The notes under the pieces were generated by a model. It worked only from the letters and a program-made list of their open reading frames with translations, searched no databases and was not told where the DNA came from. 64,000 nt of DNA, from contig OY804585.1 of assembly GCA_963680875.1 (NCBI GenBank), positions 45,119,414 to 45,183,413 on the forward strand. Direction: 5' to 3'. Source of the stretch: Bathymodiolus brooksi. Taxonomy: Eukaryota; Mollusca; Bivalvia; Mytilida; Modiolidae. How positions within the stretch are numbered: position 1 is the first letter of the stretch; the number at the start of each line of letters is the position of its first letter. Positions 10,499 through 23,200 of the stretch are shown in pieces. The translations under genes and the position numbers were made by a program.

Positions 10499-11229
10499 GT
10501 AAGTACAAGAAAAAATATAAAGTTGATTCATTCTGAATTAGAAATTATTATTATGCCCCCCTCCCCTCTCCTCCTTCTTGGGAGACATATTGTTTTCATC
10601 TTGTCCAGCTGTCCATCACAAACAATAGTTTGTATGTGCAACTACGCCTATGTTTTAGAAGAGAATTCCTTAAAACTTTGCATGCTTCCTTATTACCATA
10701 TGGAGAATCGTTATAGGATTTTGATCAAACCATTTTTGAAGGAGTAATTGACCTTTTTAATTATTATTTTTTAAATATTTCATCAAAATTTGGGGGGGCA
10801 TGTGTTTTTCCATCAAAAACAACCTTTCATTGATTTCTTTGGAAAAGTCTTCTCTCGAATGTTTCAACAAATTCATACGAGAGGTCAAAGGGGTACATTA
10901 AGGGCCATTGTTGACATAATGATTAAAACTTCACTAATGTGACCGTACAAGAAAATGTATAGAAAGTGTCTAATAAGAAAAGTGGTAACTTATTACAGGG
11001 TAAAATTATATGAATTCCAATAAAAGGGAAATGAAATAAAGGTCACATAGCAATTATTGATTTTTTATGCTGAATAAATCTGTTTTATTAAACAGTTTGA
11101 AACAGTGTGCATTCTAAGTTAATTTTGTACCATTTTAAAGAAAATTTCACAGCTATTTATCCTTGCTAAGCGAGAGTTATTTTCAACTAAAAAACATTCA
11201 CTAAATGATTCAATGTTGATGTTATTTAG
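10499..11229 (+). other. CTR9 intron between exons C and D (731 bp)
   Basis: The donor is GTAAGT and the acceptor is GATGTTATTTAG. It contains a foldback element at 10553-10801. The remaining 430 bp is AT-rich and has no feature I can name. Confidence 0.85.
10553..10801 (+). mobile_element. MITE-like foldback element with ATGCCCCCC ends
   Basis: The stretch starts ATGCCCCCC (10553-10561) and ends GGGGGGGCAT (10792-10801). These are 9-bp perfect inverted ends bounding about 249 bp of non-coding sequence. The interior includes AAAACTTTGCATGCTTCCTT and TTGATCAAACCATTTTTGAA, in the style of the ATGCCCCC...GGGGGCAT elements I recall from mollusc genomes. There is no coding capacity, so it would depend on a transposase elsewhere. 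A target duplication is not evident. Confidence 0.6.
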
Positions 11230-11372
11230 AGGTCAAAGAAGATGGCTGATGATGATTTTGTTTCTGATGGAAGTGGAGATGACGCTCCTAGAAGGAAGAA
11301 GAAACGTCGTGGTGGGATAGGAAGTGGCTCTGACGATGATGAAGACAGAGGAAGGAAGAGAAGAAAGAGAAG
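11230..11372 (+). CDS. CTR9: CTR9, internal exon D (start of charged C-terminal tail)
   Basis: This 143-bp exon lies between GATGTTATTTAG and the donor GTAATT (11373). It continues in phase 0 from exon C and ends with AG, two bases into a codon. It encodes RSKKMADDDFVSDGSGDDAP then RRKKKRRGGIGSGSDDDEDR and GRKRRKR. This alternation of acidic Asp/Glu/Ser blocks with Lys/Arg runs parallels the human RRSKK...DEFV...KKKKRRKGSGSE...RKKKKRRR segment. The tail is intrinsically disordered and probably contributes nuclear localisation. The remaining C-terminal exons are not in the window; the next one lies beyond at least 51 kb of satellite unless a small exon sits before it (see 12930-12971). Confidence 0.9.
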
Positions 11373-11867
11373 GTAATTGTGTTCTCTTCTGCCAAATTAG
11401 TATTGTACAAAGCAACTCTTTAATTAGTAATGTCGAGAGGAGTTAGGAGTATTGTTTTTTTTAAACTATAAGTGACTCTTGTTAAAGAGGAGGTTATTGA
11501 CAGAGTTCCTGTTTCCTCTTTGAAGAGCTTCATGATATTTTATCTACAATAAAGTACATTGTGTGGAGAGGAGATCTTATAATTTTTATGGCAAAGTTGG
11601 GTTTTTACTTGTACAAAGAACTCTTTTTAAGTAGTGTATTGGATCCCATTTTTGTGGTTATGGGTCAATATTAGAATTTTTCAGAAAAGGCATGGTTTAC
11701 TTTGATCATTGAAACAGATTTGACATACTGATACTAAGATGTTGAAACAAATATAACATACTGGTAATAATAGATGGGCATGTCTCTGCTCTCATCTAGT
11801 AGAAGAGTAAGATTTCTCACTTTTGAGACAGACCAGTTCCTATTTTTAGCGATGTGAGATTTTCTTA

Positions 11868-12260
11868 TCTTGCACTAGTGCAAGACAAAAAAATCACGTG
11901 CGTTTTACCGGCAAATACATGCTGTACAGTTTATGTCAACTGCCCCCCGAATTATCCATGCTTTTCCTTTTTAAAATAAACAATTCACTGTATATAAGTT
12001 TTCAATCTTTTATAAACATGCAAATCCTAACAATCAGCCATATTATTACATAATAACCTTCACGCAATACACAAAAATACGGAATTACTTTTTTGATTAA
12101 CATGAAGGGGAAATAACTCACATTGCTTACATGATCGTCTGCTAAAAGTACATAGCTGTCAAACAATACACAACTACTGATAAAAGTGAGAAATAAAATC
12201 AAACACCAGCAAAAAGTGCACGACAGGGAGATTTCCCTGTCTTGCACTTTTGCCGGTGTT
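11868..12260. repeat. Palindrome and foldback pair, probable MITE-like element
   Basis: An 18-bp perfect palindrome, TCTTGCACT/AGTGCAAGA, occupies 11868-11885. At about 12200-12260 there is a long imperfect hairpin: AACACCAGCAAAAAGTGCAC and GACAGGGA on the left, and TTCCCTGTCTTGCACTTTTG then CCGGTGTT on the right, about 27 bp with few mismatches. Both share the TCTTGCACT/AGTGCAAGA(C) core, so they may be two ends of one foldback element. Its class and limits are not established. Confidence 0.45.
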
Positions 12261-12929
12261 AGATTCTATATGTCTCTTTGTCATGATAAAGACCTGTGAT
12301 GTCTGACAGATGTGTAGTCACAGTCTCAAGATTTTTCAACCATTTTATTGCATTTATATGATCTTTTTGTTGTCTGAGTTTTTAGAGGATGTGAATGGGG
12401 TATCATGTTAAACAATTCTTTGTAAATTTTTGCTTAATACAATGATGAAATTTTCTTCCAATTTCATAAAACCCATGATTGAAGCAACCCCTGTACATAT
12501 CTTCTCTAGCTAATTATAACTACCACTCAATGCAAAATATCTTTAAAAAAATTATGTTTCTTCAGAGAATTTGACCTTTTTTTTTAGTTTTTCGTTTATA
12601 TATAATTTTTGTTTTAATTCTTGAATATTTTTATTAAACCTAGGTAGACAATAATAAAACTTGGTCATAAGTTTCGTGGACAAAATATTATGTCAAGATA
12701 CAATTTGAAAACATTTGAAATATTTTAGCTGATTTGTGATGCAAGTTGAATATCGATAGTAGTTTAATGGCAAGCAATTGTGTGCAAATATTTTCCAGAC
12801 ATTATTTTTAATGTTTTACATTTGATCTGTACAAATGTACTAGATATAGAATTTTGTTTCTTGATACATGTACTAGATAAAGTATTGTATTACAGAGCAC
12901 CTGGTTTCACTTCCTGTTTTTTTTTTCAG

Positions 12930-12971
12930 TGGAGTTCGTGTTACTAAATCTTTAGTTTTCTTTGTAGTGTT
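12930..12971 (+). other. Candidate 42-nt in-phase micro-exon of CTR9 (unproven)
   Basis: A strong acceptor (CCTGTTTTTTTTTTCAG, AG at 12928-12929) is followed 42 nt later by a strong donor, GTAAGT (12972-12977). The enclosed sequence supplies one base to finish exon D's last codon, then 13 sense codons and two bases, so it preserves phase. It would insert S-GVRVTKSLVFFVV, which is hydrophobic and unlike the charged CTR9 tail. Used as a terminal exon it would stop at TAA 12973-12975. It sits immediately before the satellite. The splice signals are seen; use as an exon is only a possibility. Confidence 0.25.
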
Positions 12972-15199
12972 GTAAGTCATTGTTTGTTCTATTTCTTTTA
13001 GTCAGTTATATTGTCTGTTTTACAACTACTGATCACTCCCCTGGTATCTTCATACTTTTAGTCAGTTGTATTGTCTGTTTTACAACTACTGATCATTCCC
13101 CTGGTATCTTCATACTTTTAGCCAGTTGTATTGTCTGTTTTGCAACTACTGATCACTCCCCTGGTATCTTCATACTTTTAGCCAGTTGTATTGTCTGTTT
13201 TACAACTACTGATCACTCCCCTGGTATCTTCATACTTTTAGCCAGTTGTATTGTCTGTTTTACAACTACTGATCACTCCTCTGGTATCTTCATACTTTTA
13301 GCCAGTTGTATTGTCTGTTTTACAACTACTGATCACTCCCCTGGTATCTTCATACTTTTAGCTAGTTGTATTGTCTGTTTTACACTGATCACTCCCCTGG
13401 TATCTTCATACTTTTAACTAGTTGTATTGTCTGTTTTACAACTACTGATCACTCCCCTGGTATCTTCATACTTTTAGCTAGTTGTATTGTCTGTTTTACA
13501 ACTACTGATCACTCCCCTGGTATCTTCATACTTTTAGCTAGTTGTATTGTCTGTTTTACACTGATCACTCCCCTGGTATCTTCATACTTTTAGCTAGTTG
13601 TATTGTCTGTTTTACAACTACTGATCACTCCCCTGGTATCTTCATACTTTTAGTCAGTTGTATTGTCTGTTTTACAACTACTGATCACTCCCCTGGTATC
13701 TTCATACTTTTAGCTAGTTGTATTGTCTGTTTTACAACTACTGATCACTCCCCTGGTATCTTCATACTTTTAGCCAGTTGTATTGTCTGTTTTACAACTA
13801 CTGATCACTCCCCTGGTATCTTCATACTTTTAGCCAGTTGTATTGTCTGTTTTACAACTACTGATCACTCCCCTGGTATCTTCATACTTTTAGCCAGTTG
13901 TATTGTCTGTTTTACAACTACTGATCACTCCCCTGGTATCTTCATACTTTTAGTCAGTTGTATTGTCTGTTTTACAACTACTGATCACTCCCCTGGTATC
14001 TTCATACTTTTAGCCAGTTGTATTGTCTGTTTTACAACTACTGATCACTCCTCTGATATCTTCATACTTTTAGCCAGTTGTATTGTCTGTTTTACAACTA
14101 CTGATCACTCCCCTGGTATCTTCATACTTTTAGCCAGTTGTATTGTCTGTTTTACAACTACTGATCACTCCTCTGGTATCTTCATACTTTTAGCCAGTTG
14201 TATTGTCTGTTTTACAACTACTGATCACTCCCCTGGTATCTTCATACTTTTAGTTAGTTGTATTGTCTGTTTTACAACTACTGATCACTCCCCCAGGGTA
14301 TCTTCATACTTTTAGCCAGTTGTATTGTCTGTTTTACAACTACTGATCACTCCCCCAGGGTATCTTCATACTTTTAGCCAGTTGTATTGTCTGTTTTACA
14401 CTGATCACTCCCCTGGTATCTTCATACTTTTAGCTAGTTGTATTGTCTGTTTTACAACTACTGATCACTCCCCTGGTATCTTCATACTTTTAGCTAGTTG
14501 TATTGTCTGTTTTACACTGATCACTCCCCTGGTATCTTCATACTTTTAGCCAGTTGTATTGTCTGTTTTACAACTACTGATCACTCCCCCAGGGTATCTT
14601 CATACTTTTAGCCAGTTGTATTGTCTGTTTTACACTGATCACTCCCCTGGTATCTTCATACTTTTAACTAGTTGTATTGTCTGTTTTACAACTACTGATC
14701 ACTCCCCTGGTATCTTCATACTTTTAGCCAGTTGTATTGTCTGTTTTACAACTACTGATCACTCCCCTGGTATCTTCATACTTTTAGCCAGTTGTATTGT
14801 CTGTTTTACAACTACTGATCACTCCCCTGGTATCTTCATACTTTTAGCCAGTTGTATTGTCTGTTTTACAACTACTGATCACTCCTCTGATATCTTCATA
14901 TTTTTAGCCAGTTGTATTGTCTGTTTTACAACTACTGATCACTCCCCTGGTATCTTCATACTTTTAGCCAGTTGTATTGTCTGTTTTACAACTACTGATC
15001 ACTCCTCTGGTATCTTCATACTTTTAGCCAGTTGTATTGTCTGTTTTACAACTACTGATCACTCCCCTGGTATCTTCATACTTTTAGCTAGTTGTATTGT
15101 CTGTTTTACAACTACTGATCACTCCCCCAGGGTATCTTCATACTTTTAGCCAGTTGTATTGTCTGTTTTACACTGATCACTCCCCTGGTATCTTCATAC

Positions 15200-18100
15200 T
15201 TTTAGCTAGTTGTATTGTCTGTTTTACAACTACTGATCACTCCCCTGGTATCTTCATACTTTTAGCTAGTTGTATTGTCTGTTTTACACTGATCACTCCC
15301 CTGGTATCTTCATACTTTTAGCTAGTTGTATTGTCTGTTTTACAACTACTGATCACTCCCCTGGTATCTTCATACTTTTAGCTAGTTGTATTGTCTGTTT
15401 TACACTGATCACTCCCCTGGTATCTTCATACTTTTAACTAGTTGTATTGTCTGTTTTACAACTACTGATCACTCCCCTGGTATCTTCATACTTTTAGCTA
15501 GTTGTATTGTCTGTTTTACAACTACTGATCACTCCCCTGGTATCTTCATACTTTTAGCCAGTTGTATTGTCTGTTTTACAACTACTGATCACTCCCCTGG
15601 TATCTTCATACTTTTAGCCAGTTGTATTGTCTGTTTTACAACTACTGATCACTCCCCTGGTATCTTCATACTTTTAGCCAGTTGTATTGTCTGTTTTACA
15701 ACTACTGATCACTCCCCTGGTATCTTCATACTTTTAGCCAGTTGTATTGTCTGTTTTACAGCTACTGATCACTCCCCTGGTATCTTCATACATTTAGCCA
15801 GTTGTATTGTCTGTTTTACAACTACTGATCACTCCCCTGGTATCTTCATACTTTTAGCCAGTTGTATTGTCTGTTTTACAACTACTGATCACTCCCCTGG
15901 TATCTTCATACTTTTAGCCAGTTGTATTGTCTGTTTTACAACTACTGATCACTCCCCTGGTATCTTCATACTTTTAGCCAGTTGTATTGTCTGTTTTACA
16001 ACTACTGATCACTCCTCTGATATCTTCATACTTTTAGCCAGTTGTATTGTCTGTTTTACAACTACTGATCACTCCCCTGGTATCTTCATACTTTCAGCCA
16101 GTTGTATTGTCTGTTTTACAACTACTGATCACTCCCCCAGGGTATCTTCATACATTTAGCCAGTTGTATTGTCTGTTTTACAACTACTGATCACTCCCCT
16201 GGTATCTTCATACTTTTAGCTAGTTGTATTGTCTGTTTTACACTGATCACTCCCCTGGTATCTTCATACTTTTAACTAGTTGTATTGTCTGTTTTACAAC
16301 TACTGATCACTCCCCTGGTATCTTCATACTTTTAGCCAGTTGTATTGTCTGTTTTACAACTACTGATCACTCCCCTGGTATCTTCATACTTTTAGCTAGT
16401 TGTATTGTCTGTTTTACAACTACTGATCACTCCCCTGGTATCTTCATACTTTTAGCCAGTTGTATTGTCTGTTTTACAACTACTGATCACTCCCCTGGTA
16501 TCTTCATACTTTTAGCCAGTTGTATTGTCTGTTTTACAACTACTGATCACTCCCCTGGTATCTTCATACTTTTAGTCAGTTGTATTGTCTGTTTTACAAC
16601 TACTGATCACTCCCCTGGTATCTTCATACTTTTAGCTAGTTGTATTGTCTGTTTTACAACTACTGATCACTCCCCTGGTATCTTCATACTTTTAGCCAGT
16701 TGTATTGTCTGTTTTACAACTACTGATCACTCCCCTGATATCTTCATACTTTTAGCCAGTTGTATTGTCTGTTTTACAACTACTGATCACTCCCCTGGTA
16801 TCTTCATACTTTTAGCCAGTTGTATTGTCTGTTTTACAACTACTGATCACTCCCCTGGTATCTTCATACTTTTAGTCAGTTGTATTGTCTGTTTTACAAC
16901 TACTGATCACTCCCCTGGTATCTTCATACTTTTAGCCAGTTGTATTGTCTGTTTTACAACTACTGATCACTCCTCTGATATCTTCATACTTTTAGCCAGT
17001 TGTATTGTCTGTTTTACAACTACTGATCACTCCCCTGGTATCTTCATACTTTTAGCCAGTTGTATTGTCTGTTTTACAACTACTGATCACTCCCCCAGGG
17101 TATCTTCATACATTTAGCTAGTTGTATTGTCTGTTTTACAACTACTGATCACTCCCCTGGTATCTTCATACTTTTAGCTAGTTGTATTGTCTGTTTTACA
17201 CTGATCACTCCCCTGGTATCTTCATACTTTTAACTAGTTGTATTGTCTGTTTTACAACTACTGATCACTCCCCTGGTACCTTCATACTTTTAGCCAGTTG
17301 TATTGTCTGTTTTACAACTACTGATCACTCCCCTGGTATCTTCATACTTTTAGCTAGTTGTATTGTCTGTTTTACAACTACTGATCACTCCCCTGGTATC
17401 TTCATACTTTTAGCCAGTTGTATTGTCTGTTTTACAACTACTGATCACTCCCCTGGTATCTTCATACTTTTAGCCAGTTGTATTGTCTGTTTTACAACTA
17501 CTGATCACTCCCCTGGTATCTTCATACTTTTAGTCAGTTGTATTGTCTGTTTTACAACTACTGATCACTCCCCTGGTATCTTCATACTTTTAGCTAGTTG
17601 TATTGTCTGTTTTACAACTACTGATCACTCCCCTGGTATCTTCATACTTTTAGCCAGTTGTATTGTCTGTTTTACAACTACTGATCACTCCCCTGATATC
17701 TTCATACTTTTAGCCAGTTGTATTGTCTGTTTTACAACTACTGATCACTCCCCTGGTATCTTCATACTTTTAGCCAGTTGTATTGTCTGTTTTACAACTA
17801 CTGATCACTCCCCTGGTATCTTCATACTTTTAGTCAGTTGTATTGTCTGTTTTACAACTACTGATCACTCCCCTGGTATCTTCATACTTTTAGCCAGTTG
17901 TATTGTCTGTTTTACAACTACTGATCACTCCTCTGATATCTTCATACTTTTAGCTAGTTGTATTGTCTGTTTTACAACTACTGATCACTCCCCTGGTATC
18001 TTCATACTTTTAGCTAGTTGTATTGTCTGTTTTACACTGATCACTCCCCTGGTATCTTCATACTTTTAACTAGTTGTATTGTCTGTTTACAACTACTGAT

Positions 18101-20270
18101 CACTCCCCTGGTATCTTCATACTTTTAGCTAGTTGTATTGTCTGTTTTACAACTACTGATCACTCCCCTGGTATCTTCATACTTTTAGCTAGTTGTATTG
18201 TCTGTTTTACACTGATCACTCCCCTGGTATCTTCATACTTTTAGCTAGTTGTATTGTCTGTTTTACAACTACTGATCACTCCCCTGGTATCTTCATACTT
18301 TTAGCCAGTTGTATTGTCTGTTTTACAACTACTGATCACTCCCCTGGTATCTTCATACTTTTAGCCAGTTGTATTGTCTGTTTTACAACTACTGATCACT
18401 CCCCTGGTATCTTCATACTTTTAGCCAGTTGTATTGTCTGTTTTACAACTACTGATCACTCCTCTGATATCTTCATATTTTTAGCCAGTTGTATTGTCTG
18501 TTTTACAACTACTGATCACTCCCCTGGTATCTTCATACTTTTAGCCAGTTGTATTGTCTGTTTTACAACTACTGATCACTCCTCTGGTATCTTCATACTT
18601 TTAGCCAGTTGTATTGTCTGTTTTACAACTACTGATCACTCCCCTGGTATCTTCATACTTTTAGCTAGTTGTATTGTCTGTTTTACAACTACTGATCACT
18701 CCCCTGGTATCTTCATACTTTTAGCTAGTTGTATTGTCTGTTTTACACTGATCACTCCCCTGGTATCTTCATACTTTTAGCTAGTTGTATTGTCTGTTTT
18801 ACAACTACTGATCACTCCCCTGGTATCTTCATACTTTTAGCTAGTTGTATTGTCTGTTTTACACTGATCACTCCCCTGGTATCTTCATACTTTTAACTAG
18901 TTGTATTGTCTGTTTTACAACTACTGATCACTCCCCTGGTATCTTCATACTTTTAGCTAGTTGTATTGTCTGTTTTACAACTACTGATCACTCCCCTGGT
19001 ATCTTCATACTTTTAGCCAGTTGTATTGTCTGTTTTACAACTACTGATCACTCCCCTGGTATCTTCATACTTTTAGCCAGTTGTATTGTCTGTTTTACAA
19101 CTACTGATCACTCCCCTGGTATCTTCATACTTTTAGCCAGTTGTATTGTCTGTTTTACAACTACTGATCACTCCCCTGGTATCTTCATACTTTTAGCCAG
19201 TTGTATTGTCTGTTTTACAGCTACTGATCACTCCCCTGGTATCTTCATACATTTAGCCAGTTGTATTGTCTGTTTTACAACTACTGATCACTCCCCTGGT
19301 ATCTTCATACTTTTAGCCAGTTGTATTGTCTGTTTTACAACTACTGATCACTCCCCTGGTATCTTCATACTTTTAGCCAGTTGTATTGTCTGTTTTACAA
19401 CTACTGATCACTCCCCTGGTATCTTCATACTTTTAGCCAGTTGTATTGTCTGTTTTACAACTACTGATCACTCCTCTGATATCTTCATACTTTTAGCCAG
19501 TTGTATTGTCTGTTTTACAACTACTGATCACTCCCCTGGTATCTTCATACTTTTAGCCAGTTGTATTGTCTGTTTTACAACTACTGATCACTCCCCCAGG
19601 GTATCTTCATACATTTAGCTAGTTGTATTGTCTGTTTTACAACTACTGATCACTCCCCTGGTATCTTCATACTTTTAGCTAGTTGTATTGTCTGTTTTAC
19701 ACTGATCACTCCCCTGGTATCTTCATACTTTTAACTAGTTGTATTGTCTGTTTTACAACTACTGATCACTCCCCTGGTATCTTCATACTTTTAGCCAGTT
19801 GTATTGTCTGTTTTACAACTACTGATCACTCCCCTGGTATCTTCATACTTTTAGCTAGTTGTATTGTCTGTTTTACAACTACTGATCACTCCCCTGGTAT
19901 CTTCATACTTTTAGCCAGTTGTATTGTCTGTTTTACAACTACTGATCACTCCCCTGGTATCTTCATACTTTTAGCCAGTTGTATTGTCTGTTTTACAACT
20001 ACTGATCACTCCCCTGGTATCTTCATACTTTTAGTCAGTTGTATTGTCTGTTTTACAACTACTGATCACTCCCCTGGTATCTTCATACTTTTAGCTAGTT
20101 GTATTGTCTGTTTTACAACTACTGATCACTCCCCTGGTATCTTCATACTTTTAGCCAGTTGTATTGTCTGTTTTACAACTACTGATCACTCCCCTGATAT
20201 CTTCATACTTTTAGCCAGTTGTATTGTCTGTTTTACAACTACTGATCACTCCCCTGGTATCTTCATCCTT
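15200..20270 (+). repeat. Higher-order repeat, 3459-bp period (58 monomers)
   Basis: The pattern of variants at about 15.2-16.8 kb recurs at about 18.7-20.27 kb, offset 3459 bp. Shared private markers include TTTTACAGCTACTG and TCATACATTTAGCC. Counting length variants over one period (six 56-bp, two 62-bp, one 59-bp and 49 of 60 bp) gives exactly 3459. Confidence 0.8.
16224..18069 (+). repeat. Higher-order repeat, 958-bp period (16 monomers)
   Basis: Two consecutive copies begin at 16224 and 17182 and show the same monomer order. Fourteen 60-bp monomers plus one 56-bp and one 62-bp monomer sum to 958. A TACCTTC substitution at about 17278 is present only in the second copy, so it arose after duplication. 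Confidence 0.85.
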
Positions 20271-23200
20271 TTAGCCAGTTGTATTGTCTGTTTTACAACT
20301 ACTGATCACTCCTCTGATATCTTCATACTTTTAGCCAGTTGTATTGTCTGTTTTACAACTACTGATCACTCCCCTGGTATCTTCATACTTTTAGTCAGTT
20401 GTATTGTCTGTTTTACAACTACTGATCACTCCCCTGGTATCTTCATACTTTTAGCTAGTTGTATTGTCTGTTTTACAACTACTGATCAGTCCCCTGGTAT
20501 CTTCATACTTTTAGCCAGTTGTATTGTCTGTTTTACAACTACTGATCACTCCCCTGATATCTTCATACTTTTAGCCAGTTGTATTGTCTGTTTTACAACT
20601 ACTGATCACTCCCCTGGTATCTTCATACTTTTAGCCAGTTGTATTGTCTGTTTTACAACTACTGATCACTCCCCTGGTATCTTCATACTTTTAGTCAGTT
20701 GTATTGTCTGTTTTACAACTACTGATCACTCCCCTGGTATCTTCATACTTTTAGCCAGTTGTATTGTCTGTTTTACAACTACTGATCACTCCTCTGATAT
20801 CTTCATACTTTTAGCTAGTTGTATTGTCTGTTTTACAACTACTGATCACTCCCCTGGTATCTTCATACTTTTAGTCAGTTGTATTGTCTGTTTTACAACT
20901 ACTGATCACTCCCCTGGTATCTTCATACTTTTAGCCAGTTGTATTGTCTGTTTTACAACTACTGATCACTCCTCTGATATCTTCATACTTTTAGCCAGTT
21001 GTATTGTCTGTTTTACAACTACTGATCAATCCCCTGGTATCTTCATACTTTTAGCCAGTTGTATTGTCTGTTTTACAACTACTGATCACTCCCCTGGTAT
21101 CTTCATACTTTTAGTCAGTTGTATTGTCTGTTTTACAACTACTGATCACTCCCCTGGTATCTTCATACTTTTAGCTAGTTGTATTGTCTGTTTTACAACT
21201 ACTGATCACTCCCCTGGTATCTTCATACTTTTAGCCAGTTGTATTGTCTGTTTTACAACTACTGATCACTCCCCTGATATCTTCATACTTTTAGCCAGTT
21301 GTATTGTCTGTTTTACAACTACTGATCACTCCCCTGGTATCTTCATACTTTTAGCCAGTTGTATTGTCTGTTTTACAACTACTGATCACTCCCCTGGTAT
21401 CTTCATACTTTTAGTCAGTTGTATTGTCTGTTTTACAACTACTGATCACTCCCCTGGTATCTTCATACTTTTAGCCAGTTGTATTGTCTGTTTTACAACT
21501 ACTGATCACTCCTCTGATATCTTCATACTTTTAGCCAGTTGTATTGTCTGTTTTACAACTACTGATCACTCCCCTGGTATCTTCATACTTTTAGCCAGTT
21601 GTATTGTCTGTTTTACAACTACTGATCACTCCCCCAGGGTATCTTCATACATTTAGCTAGTTGTATTGTCTGTTTTACAACTACTGATCACTCCCCTGGT
21701 ATCTTCATACTTTTAGCTAGTTGTATTGTCTGTTTTACACTGATCACTCCCCTGGTATCTTCATACTTTTAACTAGTTGTATTGTCTGTTTTACAACTAC
21801 TGATCACTCCCCTGGTATCTTCATACTTTTAGCTAGTTGTATTGTCTGTTTTACAACTACTGATCACTCCCCTGGTATCTTCATACTTTTAGCCAGTTGT
21901 ATTGTCTGTTTTACAACTACTGATCACTCCCCTGGTATCTTCATACTTTTAGCTAGTTGTATTGTCTGTTTTACAACTACTGATCACTCCCCTGGTATCT
22001 TCATACTTTTAGCCAGTTGTATTGTCTGTTTTACAACTACTGATCACTCCCCTGGTATCTTCATACTTTTAGCCAGTTGTATTGTCTGTTTTACAACTAC
22101 TGATCACTCCCCTGGTATCTTCATACTTTTAGCTAGTTGTATTGTCTGTTTTACAACTACTGATCACTCCCCTGGTATCTTCATACTTTTAGCCAGTTGT
22201 ATTGTCTGTTTTACAACTACTGATCACTCCCCTGATATCTTCATACTTTTAGCCAGTTGTATTGTCTGTTTTACAACTACTGATCACTCCCCTGGTATCT
22301 TCATACTTTTAGCCAGTTGTATTGTCTGTTTTACAACTACTGATCACTCCCCTGGTATCTTCATACTTTTAGTCAGTTGTATTGTCTGTTTTACAACTAC
22401 TGATCACTCCCCTGGTATCTTCATACTTTTAGCCAGTTGTATTGTCTGTTTTACAACTACTGATCACTCCTCTGATATCTTCATACTTTTAGCTAGTTGT
22501 ATTGTCTGTTTTACAACTACTGATCACTCCCCTGGTATCTTCATACTTTTAGCTAGTTGTATTGTCTGTTTTACACTGATCACTCCCCTGGTATCTTCAT
22601 ACTTTTAACTAGTTGTATTGTCTGTTTACAACTACTGATCACTCCCCTGGTATCTTCATACTTTTAGCTAGTTGTATTGTCTGTTTTACAACTACTGATC
22701 ACTCCCCTGGTATCTTCATACTTTTAGCTAGTTGTATTGTCTGTTTTACACTGATCACTCCCCTGGTATCTTCATACTTTTAGCTAGTTGTATTGTCTGT
22801 TTTACAACTACTGATCACTCCCCTGGTATCTTCATACTTTTAGCCAGTTGTATTGTCTGTTTTACAACTACTGATCACTCCCCTGGTATCTTCATACTTT
22901 TAGCCAGTTGTATTGTCTGTTTTACAACTACTGATCACTCCCCTGGTATCTTCATACTTTTAGCCAGTTGTATTGTCTGTTTTACAACTACTGATCACTC
23001 CCCTGGTATCTTCATACTTTTAGTCAGTTGTATTGTCTGTTTTACAACTACTGATCACTCCCCTGGTATCTTCATACTTTTAGCCAGTTGTATTGTCTGT
23101 TTTACAACTACTGATCACTCCTCTGATATCTTCATACTTTTAGCCAGTTGTATTGTCTGTTTTACAACTACTGATCACTCCCCTGGTATCTTCATACTTT

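Larger units (their letters stand above)
11373..12984 (+). other. CTR9 intron, 5' part before the satellite
   Basis: AT-rich intronic sequence follows donor GTAATT. Apart from a palindrome/foldback stretch (11868-12260) and a candidate micro-exon (12930-12971), no gene, RNA or known repeat is recognised. The open frame on the - strand at 12002-12247 falls in the foldback stretch and has no support as a gene. Confidence 0.7.

Noticed and set aside
10499..10747. Extension of the CTR9 exon C frame past 10498 to a stop near 10745.
   Set aside because: GTAAGT follows codon 45, the continuing sequence runs into a foldback element, and splicing to 11230 restores the conserved RSKK junction of CTR9.
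12002..12247. 81-codon open frame on the - strand.
   Set aside because: It lies across an inverted-repeat stretch, has no recognisable domain, and looks like chance in AT-rich sequence.
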